From the NCBI GenBank assembly GCA_040394475.1, contig JBEBSD010000033.1:1-62465 (forward strand): a stretch of 62,465 nt of DNA. Reading direction: 5' to 3'. This DNA is from JBEBSD01 sp040394475 (GTDB taxonomy: Bacteria; Bacteroidota; Bacteroidia; Cytophagales; Spirosomataceae). The translations under genes and the position numbers were made by a program. Of this stretch, positions 1 to 8,911 are shown one piece after another (the stretch's first letter is position 1; each line of letters begins with the position of its first letter). The notes below the pieces were generated by a model. That model made no database searches. It was not told where the DNA came from and worked only from the letters and a program-made list of their open reading frames with translations.

Positions 1-724
1 GTGAGAGTCTCCCATTTTTATGCGCTTTCAGTTCTTATTTTGGACAGGTGTGATAGCAACTATAATTACTAGTAACAACTTATTGAATCCAGATCTTTTT
101 ATAAACAATTTACGGTAGGTTCCTTTGTCAATGAGCGTGAAAATTAAACTGATATTCATTCCAAATTTCTTTGAAGTTATTTCCCGCAAATGATTAGTTG
201 AATACACAACGTGAGTAAAAGCGCGAAATAGACTTCGGACTATTCTTCAATTTAATGGCAAATGGGTATCGTCGAAATACTTTTACAACAAGTTCTTAAT
301 CTTATGCTTCAAAAGTAACTGTATTGCCAAACATCAAGGGTAGAAAATACTGTCGATCTAGGGAGACTATTTTGTCGACAGATGGCAATTCTTATATCTT
401 ATGGCACTATACCCGAAGATGCAACGTTAAAAAATGTAAATTCCACTCCGGGCAATCGTCCTCCGGGGTAAATTTTTCTATCGACGGAATGCTATGACAT
501 TCTTCGATTTGTAAATAACCGCCTTGACCGCTCCGGATTGAAACCTTCTGTGAGGTGATTAATGTACGCTCAACGATCAAAATCAACAGGCCTGCGCCTT
601 TGCGAAGTTCGGCGGACTCTCTGTAGATTTATTTTGCGACGGTGCCCACCGGCCTGCTCACCATTTCACGAGCCGCATAAAGTCTGCCCTTAAAATCAGT
701 GTGTTCGACTCCCGGTCCCGGCCA
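1..724. other. gene-free left flank
   Basis: No reading frame of useful length or recognisable protein relic is visible on either strand, and the first ~500 bases look more AT-rich than the coding DNA that follows. The last ~40 bases before the AlkD-type gene contain a TTCGACT loop followed by GC-rich bases, resembling the 3' end of a tRNA, but the flanking bases do not pair as a T stem. The stretch could be a decayed island edge or a long intergenic spacer. Confidence 0.5.
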
Positions 725-1432
725 TCACTTCTCCATCGCTTTTTCCCTTAGTTCCTGCGGCATTTTCTCTATGGCATACCGCAGCGCTGTTCTGGGCATT
801 CTGCTTTTATTACGCATGATATAATCAAACACTTCCGTCGGATACGCCCCGCTGGCCACTTTCAGCATCCAGCCGTAACCCTTTTGAACCAGATCGTCCT
901 TATCCGTCAGCAGGGCATCCGCTATGTCAATTATATCGTCCAGGAACAACCCTTTCCTGGCCGGTACGATCAGGCTTACAGCGGCTGCCCGTTTCATCCA
1001 ACGGTTTTCGCTGTTCACAAATTCCTTCAATTGGCCGATACACCCGGGGTACATTTCCAGCAACGTGCCGACAGGGTGATTACAGAGTGTATCACAGGAT
1101 GCCCAATTGGTCACGTAGGTGCTTATCCACTGCTCGAAAACTGCAAAATCGGCTGCCTCATAGTGTTTTCGGACAGCATAGGCCCAATTACAGGCTACCA
1201 TCGATTCTTCGAGATAGCCCGATTGCCAAAGTTTCGTGCACAAATCAAATAATGTATCCTTAGGTAACGTGCGGATTTGTTTGAAAAAGGACTTCGCGAT
1301 GTTGACCGTCACAGGCATCTTCACGCCATACGCTTTAATTTCCTCCTTGAAAAAACGTTGGCTGCTTTTCAATGTGTTTTCATCGGCTTTTTTCGCAAGC
1401 TCCTTCCTCAGCGCGATTAATAAATCATCCAT
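725..1432 (-). CDS. AlkD-like DNA alkylation repair protein (HEAT-repeat DNA glycosylase)
   Basis: This 235-residue protein belongs to the AlkC/AlkD DNA alkylation repair family, helical HEAT-like repeat glycosylases that remove N3- and N7-alkylated purines. The residues that matter in Bacillus AlkD have counterparts at nearly the same positions: Trp110 and the catalytic Asp114 within NWASCD, Arg148 in WMKR and Trp188 in YGWML. The length is usual for the family and it has no signal peptide, so it acts in the cytoplasm. It stands alone, 46 bp upstream of a leftward lipoprotein gene with which it has no obvious link. The family call is firm; substrate range is inferred from the family. Confidence 0.9.
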   Translation of the reverse strand: MDDLLIALRKELAKKADENTLKSSQRFFKEEIKAYGVKMPVTVNIAKSFFKQIRTLPKDTLFDLCTKLWQSGYLEESMVACNWAYAVRKHYEAADFAVFEQWISTYVTNWASCDTLCNHPVGTLLEMYPGCIGQLKEFVNSENRWMKRAAAVSLIVPARKGLFLDDIIDIADALLTDKDDLVQKGYGWMLKVASGAYPTEVFDYIMRNKSRMPRTALRYAIEKMPQELREKAMEK

Positions 1433-1478
1433 ATGGTAGGTATTTTTTAAACGATCCTGCTATTATGAAATAATTCAT

Positions 1479-2375
1479 TCACTCATTCAATAGGAATTCC
1501 TTCCTGATTTCATTGTAACCCGTAAAGATCCCGTAACCGCCGGTTATGTTCGTATACCTGGGATAAGGCGTTTTAAAGGCGACCATCAAGTCATCTTCGG
1601 TATAATAGGTTTTGCAGAATTCGTAATAGCTTTTGCTGATCTGCCTCGTGAAAACCGTAATTTTATCTTGCGCAGTCAGGTCAATATCTAAATAGGACGG
1701 GTGTTCAATCTCTATCCCTTTTTTTAACGTTATGATTCCCATCTCACTGCATAAATCGTTCAATACGATATTGGAAAGATAGTTAAACTGGCAGGGGTCC
1801 TCAAAATCATCCACCGGCTTATCCATATCGAAAATGTTTACACCAAAGGTATGTTTGCCGATGCTCCTCTTTACCACAACCATATAGTAATTTTCTTCAT
1901 TAGTGTTGTCTTGTATGTTTATAATCAATTCTTTAGAAGGTATTCCCGGATTGTATTTGGAATCGATCGATCTGCCAAATTCATAGCCGGCAACAACGGG
2001 CGAATCCGGCATCATTTCTAAATCCGTTGAGGTCAGTGAGAATCCCGGCGCTTCCACCTCAATTTTGTATTGGCTGCCTTGCTGCCATTTGCGCCCGGAG
2101 GCTGAAGTGTAAATTCCTTTACCGAGGTACGCAAGTGCTTCCAGAAAACCTTTCTCATCATACAATTTTACCATCGCATCTGCTATTCCATCGATATAAG
2201 TCGATTTACCGGTCGGTGGATATGTTTTCTGCACTTCTATACGCACCGTATCACCGGCTCTAACCTGACCGAACAGTACCAGTTTATCGCCCTCATAAGG
2301 TAACTTAAGACCGATAGGTCTTTCTTTGCAGCCCCATAGGGTTAAAAGTGTCAATAAAAGGATCCGCTGCTTCAT
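1479..2375 (-). CDS. DUF4249-type lipoprotein
   Basis: A 298-residue exported lipoprotein with a short hydrophobic leader ending in a lipobox-like LWGC (Cys16). The body looks like DUF4249: an N-terminal beta-rich domain with the pattern DTVRIEVQKT, then a segment describing added values (AMVKLYDEKG) and a C-terminal half rich in aromatics. DUF4249 proteins are Bacteroidota surface lipoproteins nearly always encoded beside a TonB-dependent receptor, and that holds here: the start overlaps the stop of the upstream receptor gene by 4 bp (ATGA), so the two are translationally coupled. It probably caps or assists the receptor at the cell surface. The ligand is unknown. Confidence 0.8.
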   Translation of the reverse strand: MKQRILLLTLLTLWGCKERPIGLKLPYEGDKLVLFGQVRAGDTVRIEVQKTYPPTGKSTYIDGIADAMVKLYDEKGFLEALAYLGKGIYTSASGRKWQQGSQYKIEVEAPGFSLTSTDLEMMPDSPVVAGYEFGRSIDSKYNPGIPSKELIINIQDNTNEENYYMVVVKRSIGKHTFGVNIFDMDKPVDDFEDPCQFNYLSNIVLNDLCSEMGIITLKKGIEIEHPSYLDIDLTAQDKITVFTRQISKSYYEFCKTYYTEDDLMVAFKTPYPRYTNITGGYGIFTGYNEIRKEFLLNE

Positions 2376-4936
2376 TTTAATTTAATTGTATAGCTGAAAT
2401 AGGGTAAAAATGGAAGCACGCCGACCTTGTTGACCGTCCCTTCAAATCCTTTGTAGGACTCACCTCCTTCCCAATCAGATGGGGTAGGATATGGCTGTTT
2501 ATTCACTGTTAAATAATACGGATTTACCCTATTATAAAGATTGTATACACCCAGTGTCATGCGGCCTGCCTGGCGTTTGGTGCCTTGAATGTTAAAACTA
2601 AAGCTGACATCAAGCCGGTGATAGGAAGGTAACCGCACATTATTTCTGGCCCCGTAAATAAATATTTGATCCCCCAGATAAATATCCTGCCCTTCATCAT
2701 ATTGCTTGTGCACCGCAACCGGCATGGAAACAGGGGCGCCTGACTGGTATACCCAGGAGGCAGAAAAAGCCGCATTTGTAAGGGGGTTTGTATAATTTCC
2801 AACCAGTGAAATCACGTGCCGCCGGTCGAAATTGGAAGCATACCAGGCCCCCTGATCAATCTTGTCGAATCGTCTTTCATTTTTGGACCAGGTATAGCCG
2901 GCCCAGCCTGTAAAGTCTCCCTTGGTTTTGTTGATAAACAACTCAATCCCCCTGATCTTCCCGACGCCATTCTGCTCAATCAGGCTTTGCCAGGATTTGT
3001 TGAAGCTCATAAAAAAGCTGTTGCTTGTCGCATAATCAATAAGGTTTGACAACGATTTATCATACGCGTCAATACTTACTTCGATCTGACTTCCTACTGC
3101 TTTCGAAATACTAACGGTATACTGTTCAGAAGACGAGGGTTTGATTGTCTCGGTTGCAGGCACCCACACATCGTTGGGCAAACCAACGCTATTACTGGTC
3201 AGCAGATGAATGTATTGATTCATTCTGGAGTAAGCGCCCTTTAAGGCTAAATCGCCTGGCAATATAAAATTGATACTGGCCCGGGGCTCCAGGTTTTGGT
3301 AGCTTTTTGAGTTTACCTGCATACTGACAGCCCTGCCGCCGAGATTGGTTTTCAACCAGTTGCCGATAGCCAGTTCGTATTCTATAAAGGCCGCAGCCTC
3401 ATTTGTAACGATGAAAGAACTGATCTTTGACAGCGAGTCGGCCGGTATCTCAAGAGTGGTTTTCACCGAAGTCGGCCGATACCGGTACAACGATGCCTGC
3501 GTCCCCGCCCTGAGCGTATGGTTGGACCTGAGAAACCATTCGATGGAAGTTTTGTTAGTGAAATCATTGATAATGGAGGAAGATTTAAGCCAACTACTTT
3601 CTTCCCACTTTCTTCCATTCATTTCAAAACTTTTTGAAGAAATACCATAATTGTAGCGCGAAAATGACAAAATACTTTTGAGGAATAATCGGGGCCGGAT
3701 AACGTAGTTGTACCGGGTAGTCACTGTAGTATTTCCCCAGGTCAGGCCTACCCTGCCACGATCCCCACCTGTTCTTTCCTGTGCAGTATAAAAGTCGTTC
3801 CCATTATATAAACTAAGGAAGACCTGGCTTTTGGGAGTCAGCTGGTAGTTGACTTTTGCATTGATATCATACAGCCAATAGTTAAAATAGTTAGGCGCTT
3901 TTCCGGCTTTATATAACAGGTACTTGGGCAGCAAAAATAACGTAAGGTACGATGTCCTCGCTGCGATCATATAGCTGGACTTCCCGTAGTGTTTGTCCTT
4001 CAAAGACAAAGGCCCTTCCCAAAGCATCCGGGAGCTGACCAGGCCAACCGTGAGTTCCGACTTTCTTTCTACTTTATTCCCTTCTTTCATGGAAATGTCG
4101 AATATCGATGAAAGCCTTCCGCCATAGCGGGCCGGAAAGCCTCCTTTATACATCTCCACATTTTTCACGGCATCCGTGTTAAATACAGACACGATCCCAA
4201 ACAAGTGCGCCGTATTATAGACGGGCGCATCATCGAGCAATATCAGGTTTTGATCCGGTGTGCCGCCGCGTACCAAAAGGCCGGTTGTCCCTTCATTTCC
4301 GGTAGTAACTCCGGGTGTGAGCGCCAGGGCTTTTATGATATCCGCTTCACCGAACAAGATTGGAATCGCCTTTAACCTGTTGACAGGAATATTTAAGTAT
4401 CCGGCGCTGGATTGAGAAAGGGTTCTTTTTGTCTTAACCAGTACTTCACTTAATTCTCTGACAGCAGGAAACAAGTTAACATTCAGCGTGGTATCGGCGG
4501 TCGCATGAAGATCCAGGGTCTGGGATTCATACCCCATACAGGAGATGATCAGTGTGGAATGACCGGCTGGTAACGTCAGGTTAAAATAGCCATAGCTGTT
4601 CGAAACCGCCCCTGATGACTTTTCCTCACGGAACAGGTTCGCGCCAATGATGGCCTCACGGGTGTGAGCATCAGTGATATAACCGTTCAGGTTGATGCTT
4701 TGAGCGACCGTATCTGCCGGGTGAAGCAAAAGAAGGAATGTAACAATTCCGGGAAGGTATTTAGGGCCGGTGATCACTAGCGCCGGCCACTGCATAAAGT
4801 TATAAACACTAACGTACCCCGGTGCATCCGGCTCAAGGGCCTGGCCCGCAATGATTTTCTTTCGCCGGGTAGGCGCATCTTCCGGGCCGTCAGGGCGGAA
4901 CGCCGCCTGAAGGTACTTCTTCTTCCAATTGTTCAC
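2372..4936 (-). CDS. TonB-dependent receptor with carboxypeptidase-regulatory-like N-terminal domain
   Basis: An outer-membrane receptor of up to 854 residues. After the leader comes a carboxypeptidase-D regulatory-like beta-sandwich (INLNGYITDAHTREAIIGAN), then a TonB plug (PILFGEADIIKALALTPGV and LVRGGTPDQNLILLDDAPVY) and a long 22-strand-type barrel ending in a hydrophobic, aromatic strand (YFSYTIKLK). The first 47 residues are hydrophilic and unlike an export signal. A second ATG at 4795 would place a hydrophobic stretch (VTFLLLLHPADTVAQS) near the N-terminus and may be the true start. The DUF4249 lipoprotein gene follows with a 4-bp overlap. Such pairs import small ligands rather than long glycans; the substrate cannot be read from the sequence. 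Confidence 0.85.
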   Translation of the reverse strand: MNNWKKKYLQAAFRPDGPEDAPTRRKKIIAGQALEPDAPGYVSVYNFMQWPALVITGPKYLPGIVTFLLLLHPADTVAQSINLNGYITDAHTREAIIGANLFREEKSSGAVSNSYGYFNLTLPAGHSTLIISCMGYESQTLDLHATADTTLNVNLFPAVRELSEVLVKTKRTLSQSSAGYLNIPVNRLKAIPILFGEADIIKALALTPGVTTGNEGTTGLLVRGGTPDQNLILLDDAPVYNTAHLFGIVSVFNTDAVKNVEMYKGGFPARYGGRLSSIFDISMKEGNKVERKSELTVGLVSSRMLWEGPLSLKDKHYGKSSYMIAARTSYLTLFLLPKYLLYKAGKAPNYFNYWLYDINAKVNYQLTPKSQVFLSLYNGNDFYTAQERTGGDRGRVGLTWGNTTVTTRYNYVIRPRLFLKSILSFSRYNYGISSKSFEMNGRKWEESSWLKSSSIINDFTNKTSIEWFLRSNHTLRAGTQASLYRYRPTSVKTTLEIPADSLSKISSFIVTNEAAAFIEYELAIGNWLKTNLGGRAVSMQVNSKSYQNLEPRASINFILPGDLALKGAYSRMNQYIHLLTSNSVGLPNDVWVPATETIKPSSSEQYTVSISKAVGSQIEVSIDAYDKSLSNLIDYATSNSFFMSFNKSWQSLIEQNGVGKIRGIELFINKTKGDFTGWAGYTWSKNERRFDKIDQGAWYASNFDRRHVISLVGNYTNPLTNAAFSASWVYQSGAPVSMPVAVHKQYDEGQDIYLGDQIFIYGARNNVRLPSYHRLDVSFSFNIQGTKRQAGRMTLGVYNLYNRVNPYYLTVNKQPYPTPSDWEGGESYKGFEGTVNKVGVLPFLPYFSYTIKLK

Positions 4937-5102
4937 AGCCGAATAAGCAAGGTTCTACTTCCGGGCGGTTTCAGTTACCCGGCTTCCTGGAGAGTAACGT
5001 ATTTCTCCTCGGGTTTGACACCCGGATCGTGATATAGTTCCTGAATTTTTGCGCCCGGATGGGTTTCCAAATGCAATCCGGCCTTTTTCCTTCCTGAATT
5101 TA

Positions 5103-5134
5103 TTTGGCCGGATACATGCTTTTACCTATTTTTA
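5103..5134 (+). promoter_or_regulatory. candidate Bacteroidota promoter for the flavin-dependent oxidoreductase
   Basis: A TTTG at 5103-5106 and a TATTTTTA at 5127-5134 (7 of 8 matches to TAnnTTTG) are separated by 20 bp, the layout of a Bacteroidota sigma-ABfr promoter. They lie about 30 bp before the ATG at 5166. Confidence 0.4.
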
Positions 5135-5165
5135 ATGGGTTATTTTTTGCCCCGAAAAAAGCTTT

Positions 5166-6188
5166 ATGAAGAAAATCGGTTTTTTGTCCTTCGGTCATTG
5201 GGCTGAGCACCCTTCCTACAGGACACGTACAGCAAGCGACACATTGCTGCAGTCTATTGATCTGGCTGTTGCCGCCGAAGAAATCGGTTTAGACGGCGCC
5301 TATTTTCGGGTACATCATTTTGCGGCTCAGTTAGCATCACCATTTCCTTTGCTTTCGGCTATTGGCGCCAAAACAAGCACAATAGAGATTGGTACGGGTG
5401 TGATTGATATGCGCTATGAAAATCCGCTGTATATGGTGGAAGATGCGGGAGCCGCTGATTTAATTTCGGAGGGGCGATTGCAACTGGGAATCAGCAGAGG
5501 TTCGCCGGAGCAGGTAATCGACGGGTGGCGCTATTTTGGCTATGAACTGGCAGAAGGAGAAACCGACGCAGCGATGGGACGCCGTAAAGCATTGGAATTC
5601 CTGGATAAGTTAAAGGGTGTCGGATTCGCGGAGCCTAACCCGTACCCGATGTTTCCGAACCCGCCGGGTTTGCTGCGTCTGGAACCGCACTCGGAAGGCT
5701 TGCGGGAACGTATCTGGTGGGGAGCGGCTTCCAATGCCACAGCGGTTTGGGCAGCCGAAAACGGCATGTACCTCCAAAGCTCTACCTTGAAGTATGATGA
5801 AAGCGGCAAGCCTTTCCATGTCCAGCAGGCCGAGCAGATCAGGCTGTACAAAGAAGCGTGGAAAAAGGCGGGACACCAGCGCGAACCGCGGGTTTCGGTG
5901 AGCCGGTCTGTTTTTGCACTGGTAACGGAGCAGGACCATTATCTCTTCGGACCGGAAACCAATCGGGTCGATAAAATCGGAATGATTGAACAGGGCAAGC
6001 GGGCTATTTTCGGAAGAAGCTACGCTGCGGAACCGGACCAACTTATAAAAGAGCTGGCTGAGGACGAAGCCATTCAGGAAGCAGATACCCTCCTCCTGAC
6101 AGTACCCAACACATTGGGAGTGGATTACAATGTCCACCTCCTCTCTGCTATTTTAGAGCATGTTGCACCCGGGTTAGGCTGGCGCTGA
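5166..6188 (+). CDS. LLM-class flavin-dependent oxidoreductase (luciferase-like)
   Basis: A 340-residue cytoplasmic enzyme of the bacterial luciferase-like monooxygenase family, TIM-barrel proteins that use F420 or FMN. Visible family features are the N-terminal strand KKIGFLSFGHW, the helix AVAAEEIGLDGAYFRVHHF, the strand TIEIGTGVIDMRYENP, and GRLQLGISRGSP, where the family binds flavin phosphate. In Bacteroidota such proteins are usually annotated as FMN-dependent oxidoreductases without a known substrate. It stands alone between a leftward receptor gene and a convergent epimerase-like gene, and an AT-rich candidate promoter lies just upstream. Subfamily and substrate are open. Confidence 0.85.
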   Translation: MKKIGFLSFGHWAEHPSYRTRTASDTLLQSIDLAVAAEEIGLDGAYFRVHHFAAQLASPFPLLSAIGAKTSTIEIGTGVIDMRYENPLYMVEDAGAADLISEGRLQLGISRGSPEQVIDGWRYFGYELAEGETDAAMGRRKALEFLDKLKGVGFAEPNPYPMFPNPPGLLRLEPHSEGLRERIWWGAASNATAVWAAENGMYLQSSTLKYDESGKPFHVQQAEQIRLYKEAWKKAGHQREPRVSVSRSVFALVTEQDHYLFGPETNRVDKIGMIEQGKRAIFGRSYAAEPDQLIKELAEDEAIQEADTLLLTVPNTLGVDYNVHLLSAILEHVAPGLGWR

Positions 6189-6233
6189 CCCTAAAGCCGT
6201 CAAACTCGTTAAAAAGGCTTTTGGCCACAGGGT
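6188..6233. terminator. candidate bidirectional terminator between convergent genes
   Basis: Nested inverted repeats sit exactly between two convergent genes: ACCCT (6188-6192) pairs with AGGGT (6229-6233) and AAAGCC (6193-6198) pairs with GGCTTT (6216-6221). A short T run follows the inner arm on the plus strand. Confidence 0.4.
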
Positions 6234-7165
6234 TATTTCAAGCGATCAGTACTTCCCAGTACCTCGCTTATTCCATCTTCGTAACGGGTTGGCGTAAACT
6301 GAAAGGTCCGGCAAAACTTTTCACTATTGAAAAAGTAATCCTGATCGTTCTGGTATTGCATCTCGACCAGTTCTCTGATCGTCCTGTCGAACATGCCGCC
6401 TAACAAAAGTAAAAACGGAGACAGGAGCCTGTAAGTGCTTTTCTGCTTTCTGATGCCGTTCGCCAGCTCGATAAACTGCTTACCGGTCAGGCGTTCGGAC
6501 GAGGTGGGCAGATGCCAGACCTGCTGATAAGCAGCGTCTGTATTACCCAGTAATGCAGTAGCCCTCGCGGCATCAGGGATGTAGGTAAAGGAATGTATTT
6601 TGTGAGCGTTTGCCTGCCAGTTGGCCTTTTTCCCTTTCGCTACAGGATCTAACATCAGTACATTCAGAACGCCGTTTTTAGAACCCGGTCCATAAAAATC
6701 AGCGCTTCGGGCAATCAGCGCTCTGAGGTTGTGGTTCGCCATCGCCGCATTGATACGCGTTACAAGCTGCAGCCTCACCGCCCCTTTTTTCGAGGGAGGA
6801 TTCAGGCGGCTGTCTTCAGTCATATCAGGGATCGCACCTTGATCGTACATATACACATTGTCAAAGAAAACCAATTTGCTGTCATGGCGCACGCAGGCAT
6901 CGATAACATTCTGCATAATGACCGGCCATTGCGCCTGCCAGATGCGCAGATCGTATTTCAACCCCACTGTCAGGTACACAATCTCTGAACCTTTCACGGC
7001 TTCGGATACCGCAGGGGCATTTAACAGATCGGCGGCGATCAGTTCATCATCCCCGTTCACCTGTTGGGGCCGGCGGGCCACCAACCTGATTTTTTCACTA
7101 TAGTGTTTCAGTTCTTTCGCAAGCGAAGTTCCTATATCGCCGCCCGCTCCTAATATTGTCTGCAT
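6233..7165 (-). CDS. NAD-dependent epimerase/dehydratase family protein
   Basis: A Rossmann-fold protein of the extended short-chain dehydrogenase type. The first ATG in frame (7186) would put seven residues (MCSRSIN) before the usual start, so I place the start at the second Met (7165), which begins MQTILGAGGDIGTSLA with the GAGGDIG dinucleotide loop. It also shows an Asp after the third strand (AADLLN), a YLTVG strand and an FDNVYMYD segment where the catalytic Tyr would lie; the canonical YxxxK is not obvious, so it may be an atypical NmrA- or isomerase-like member. It is convergent with the flavin oxidoreductase and has no pathway neighbours. Confidence 0.8.
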   Translation of the reverse strand: MQTILGAGGDIGTSLAKELKHYSEKIRLVARRPQQVNGDDELIAADLLNAPAVSEAVKGSEIVYLTVGLKYDLRIWQAQWPVIMQNVIDACVRHDSKLVFFDNVYMYDQGAIPDMTEDSRLNPPSKKGAVRLQLVTRINAAMANHNLRALIARSADFYGPGSKNGVLNVLMLDPVAKGKKANWQANAHKIHSFTYIPDAARATALLGNTDAAYQQVWHLPTSSERLTGKQFIELANGIRKQKSTYRLLSPFLLLLGGMFDRTIRELVEMQYQNDQDYFFNSEKFCRTFQFTPTRYEDGISEVLGSTDRLK

Positions 7166-7311
7166 ATTGATCGATCTACTACACAATATAGGGACTTTAA
7201 GAGTAGATCAAGCGGGTTGCAGGTTAATTTTTCATTATCATTAGGTCATGCCGGTTTTTTACCAAACCAGACCCTTTCCTGCCGGGACAGCAGTTCAGCC
7301 GGCCAACAAAC

Positions 7312-7349
7312 TGACAACTCCCCACACAGGTGTGCATGGGAAGTTGTCA
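7312..7349 (-). terminator. hairpin downstream of SusD-like gene A
   Basis: TGACAACT (7312-7319) pairs perfectly with AGTTGTCA (7342-7349); inside it CCC faces GGG and ACA faces TGT. The hairpin starts about 30 bp after the SusD-like stop codon and is the best terminator-like structure in this part of the window. Confidence 0.55.
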
Positions 7350-7380
7350 TTCAAGGGGAAAAGCGATTCACTGCTTATTG

Positions 7381-8865
7381 TTACTTCAGCCACCAGGGCT
7401 GTGAGTGGATCCGGTCATTTCCTTCCCCAAACTGGCTGCTGATAGCAGTTGCAACATTTTCGGTATTGTTATTGTATTCAGCCTGCGGGTACATCCACCG
7501 ATAGGGAATGGAAACACCGGAAGGACGACGGAAGGACGGATATCCCGTTCTCAGATGGTCAAAAAAGGCGGTCCAGCCCGATTGGAAATAAGAGCGAAGA
7601 TAGCGCTGGAGGATGATCTTCCCGATTTTTTCGTCGGTAGTAACGGCCTCCGTGAAATCGTTGATCGGCTCGTTCAGATAGGCGCCTGCTTTTTCGGGTG
7701 TTACAAAAGAGGCGAGCCCTTTGGCATAGGTTTCGTAGAATTTAAAAGAGGCTTTTACTCCCTCGTTATAATAATCGGCGGCATTACCGCTCACCCATCC
7801 TCTGACGATCGCCTCCGCGATGATCAATTGCTGTTCCGAATAGCCCAGCAATACATAGGGCTCTGTCGTAGGGTCTTTGTGATACCTGTCCTTGATCTTC
7901 GAGGTATTGCCGTTGGCAGCTTTGGTATTGACATCGGCATAAGGTGCAGCCGGGTCGCCGCCTTCATAGGCTGTAAAGTCTTCGACCAATTTTCCCGCAT
8001 CTTCGGCATTTTTTGTCTGGGTGCAATAAATGAACAGACGGGGATCTTTTCTGTCCTGCAGGCGACGGATAAAGGTAGAATCGATATACATGCCGGAGCC
8101 AAAACTGCTGGAGTTGAAGTCGGGATAGCGGTTGCCCTGCTGATCCAGGAAGACAAGCTGCGCATCATCTTCATTACCGGCAAACAACGGCTCGCCGGCG
8201 ACGATCTGCGCAAAGGTGGATTTTACATTGAGGTCGGCTTCATCTTCTTTCTCCGACAGGAGCATCAGCACTTTCAGACGGAAAGCATTGATAAGTTGAC
8301 GCCATTTGGTGACGTCGCCGCCGTAAATGATGTCACCGGCAATAATGGTATTCTGACCAGCCAGAATGGTGTTGGCTTCGCTCAATTCGGTGAGAATACC
8401 TTTAAAAACCTCCTTTTGTGAATCGTAGGCCGGCGGCGCATAGCTTTCCTGTTGCTCTCCCTGCAACGCCTGAGAATAGGGAACATCACCGAACGTCAGG
8501 GTGAGGTTGAGAAAATAGTAGGCGCGGAAGAACTTGCCGAGTGCCGTATAAACCGGTGCGTCGAGGCGTTCGGCTTCTTCCATCATTTTGGTCACGTCGC
8601 GCATACGGGAATAGGCTGTGAAGTCGGACCGGTCCCATTTGTAGTACTGCCCCGAGCTTTCTCCATCAGTCTGCACCAGCATTTTGAGTGCATACATGGG
8701 GCCGGTGCCGCCGTCGTAACGGAACGCGTCCCATTCTATTTGTGTAAGCTGCAATTGAGGGTGCGTTTCGGTCACCCGGTTGGGATCTATATTGATTTCG
8801 GCCAGCTCCCGGCATCCTGAAAGACCACATGCTAGTACTGCTAGGGTCATATATATCTTTTTCAT
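7381..8865 (-). CDS. SusD/RagB-like surface lipoprotein (SusD-like_2 type)
   Basis: A 494-residue lipoprotein with signal peptide and lipobox LSGC (Cys18), followed by the early INIDPNR motif common in SusD-like proteins of the SusD-like_2 (PF12771) branch. TPR-like helices such as YTALGKFFRAYYFLNLTLTF and a C-terminal region containing FFDHLRTGYPSFRR support this. SusD-type proteins bind glycan or peptide ligands as a lid on the partner SusC barrel at the outer membrane. The SusC gene lies immediately upstream (46 bp) and the two form one unit. There is no enzyme gene in the unit, so the ligand cannot be guessed. Confidence 0.88.
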   Translation of the reverse strand: MKKIYMTLAVLACGLSGCRELAEINIDPNRVTETHPQLQLTQIEWDAFRYDGGTGPMYALKMLVQTDGESSGQYYKWDRSDFTAYSRMRDVTKMMEEAERLDAPVYTALGKFFRAYYFLNLTLTFGDVPYSQALQGEQQESYAPPAYDSQKEVFKGILTELSEANTILAGQNTIIAGDIIYGGDVTKWRQLINAFRLKVLMLLSEKEDEADLNVKSTFAQIVAGEPLFAGNEDDAQLVFLDQQGNRYPDFNSSSFGSGMYIDSTFIRRLQDRKDPRLFIYCTQTKNAEDAGKLVEDFTAYEGGDPAAPYADVNTKAANGNTSKIKDRYHKDPTTEPYVLLGYSEQQLIIAEAIVRGWVSGNAADYYNEGVKASFKFYETYAKGLASFVTPEKAGAYLNEPINDFTEAVTTDEKIGKIILQRYLRSYFQSGWTAFFDHLRTGYPSFRRPSGVSIPYRWMYPQAEYNNNTENVATAISSQFGEGNDRIHSQPWWLK

Positions 8866-8911
8866 AATCTTATATCGCTAATTATTAGTTTACTATCCGT
8901 CTTGGAGTGCG

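Noticed and set aside
684..724. tRNA-like 3' end (TTCGACT loop with GC-rich tail)
   Set aside because: The five bases on each side of the loop do not pair, the spacing to CCA is one base off and no acceptor partner is visible upstream. At most it is a decayed attachment-site relic.
7405..8421. Long plus-strand open frame (338 codons)
   Set aside because: Shadow of the SusD-like gene on the other strand.
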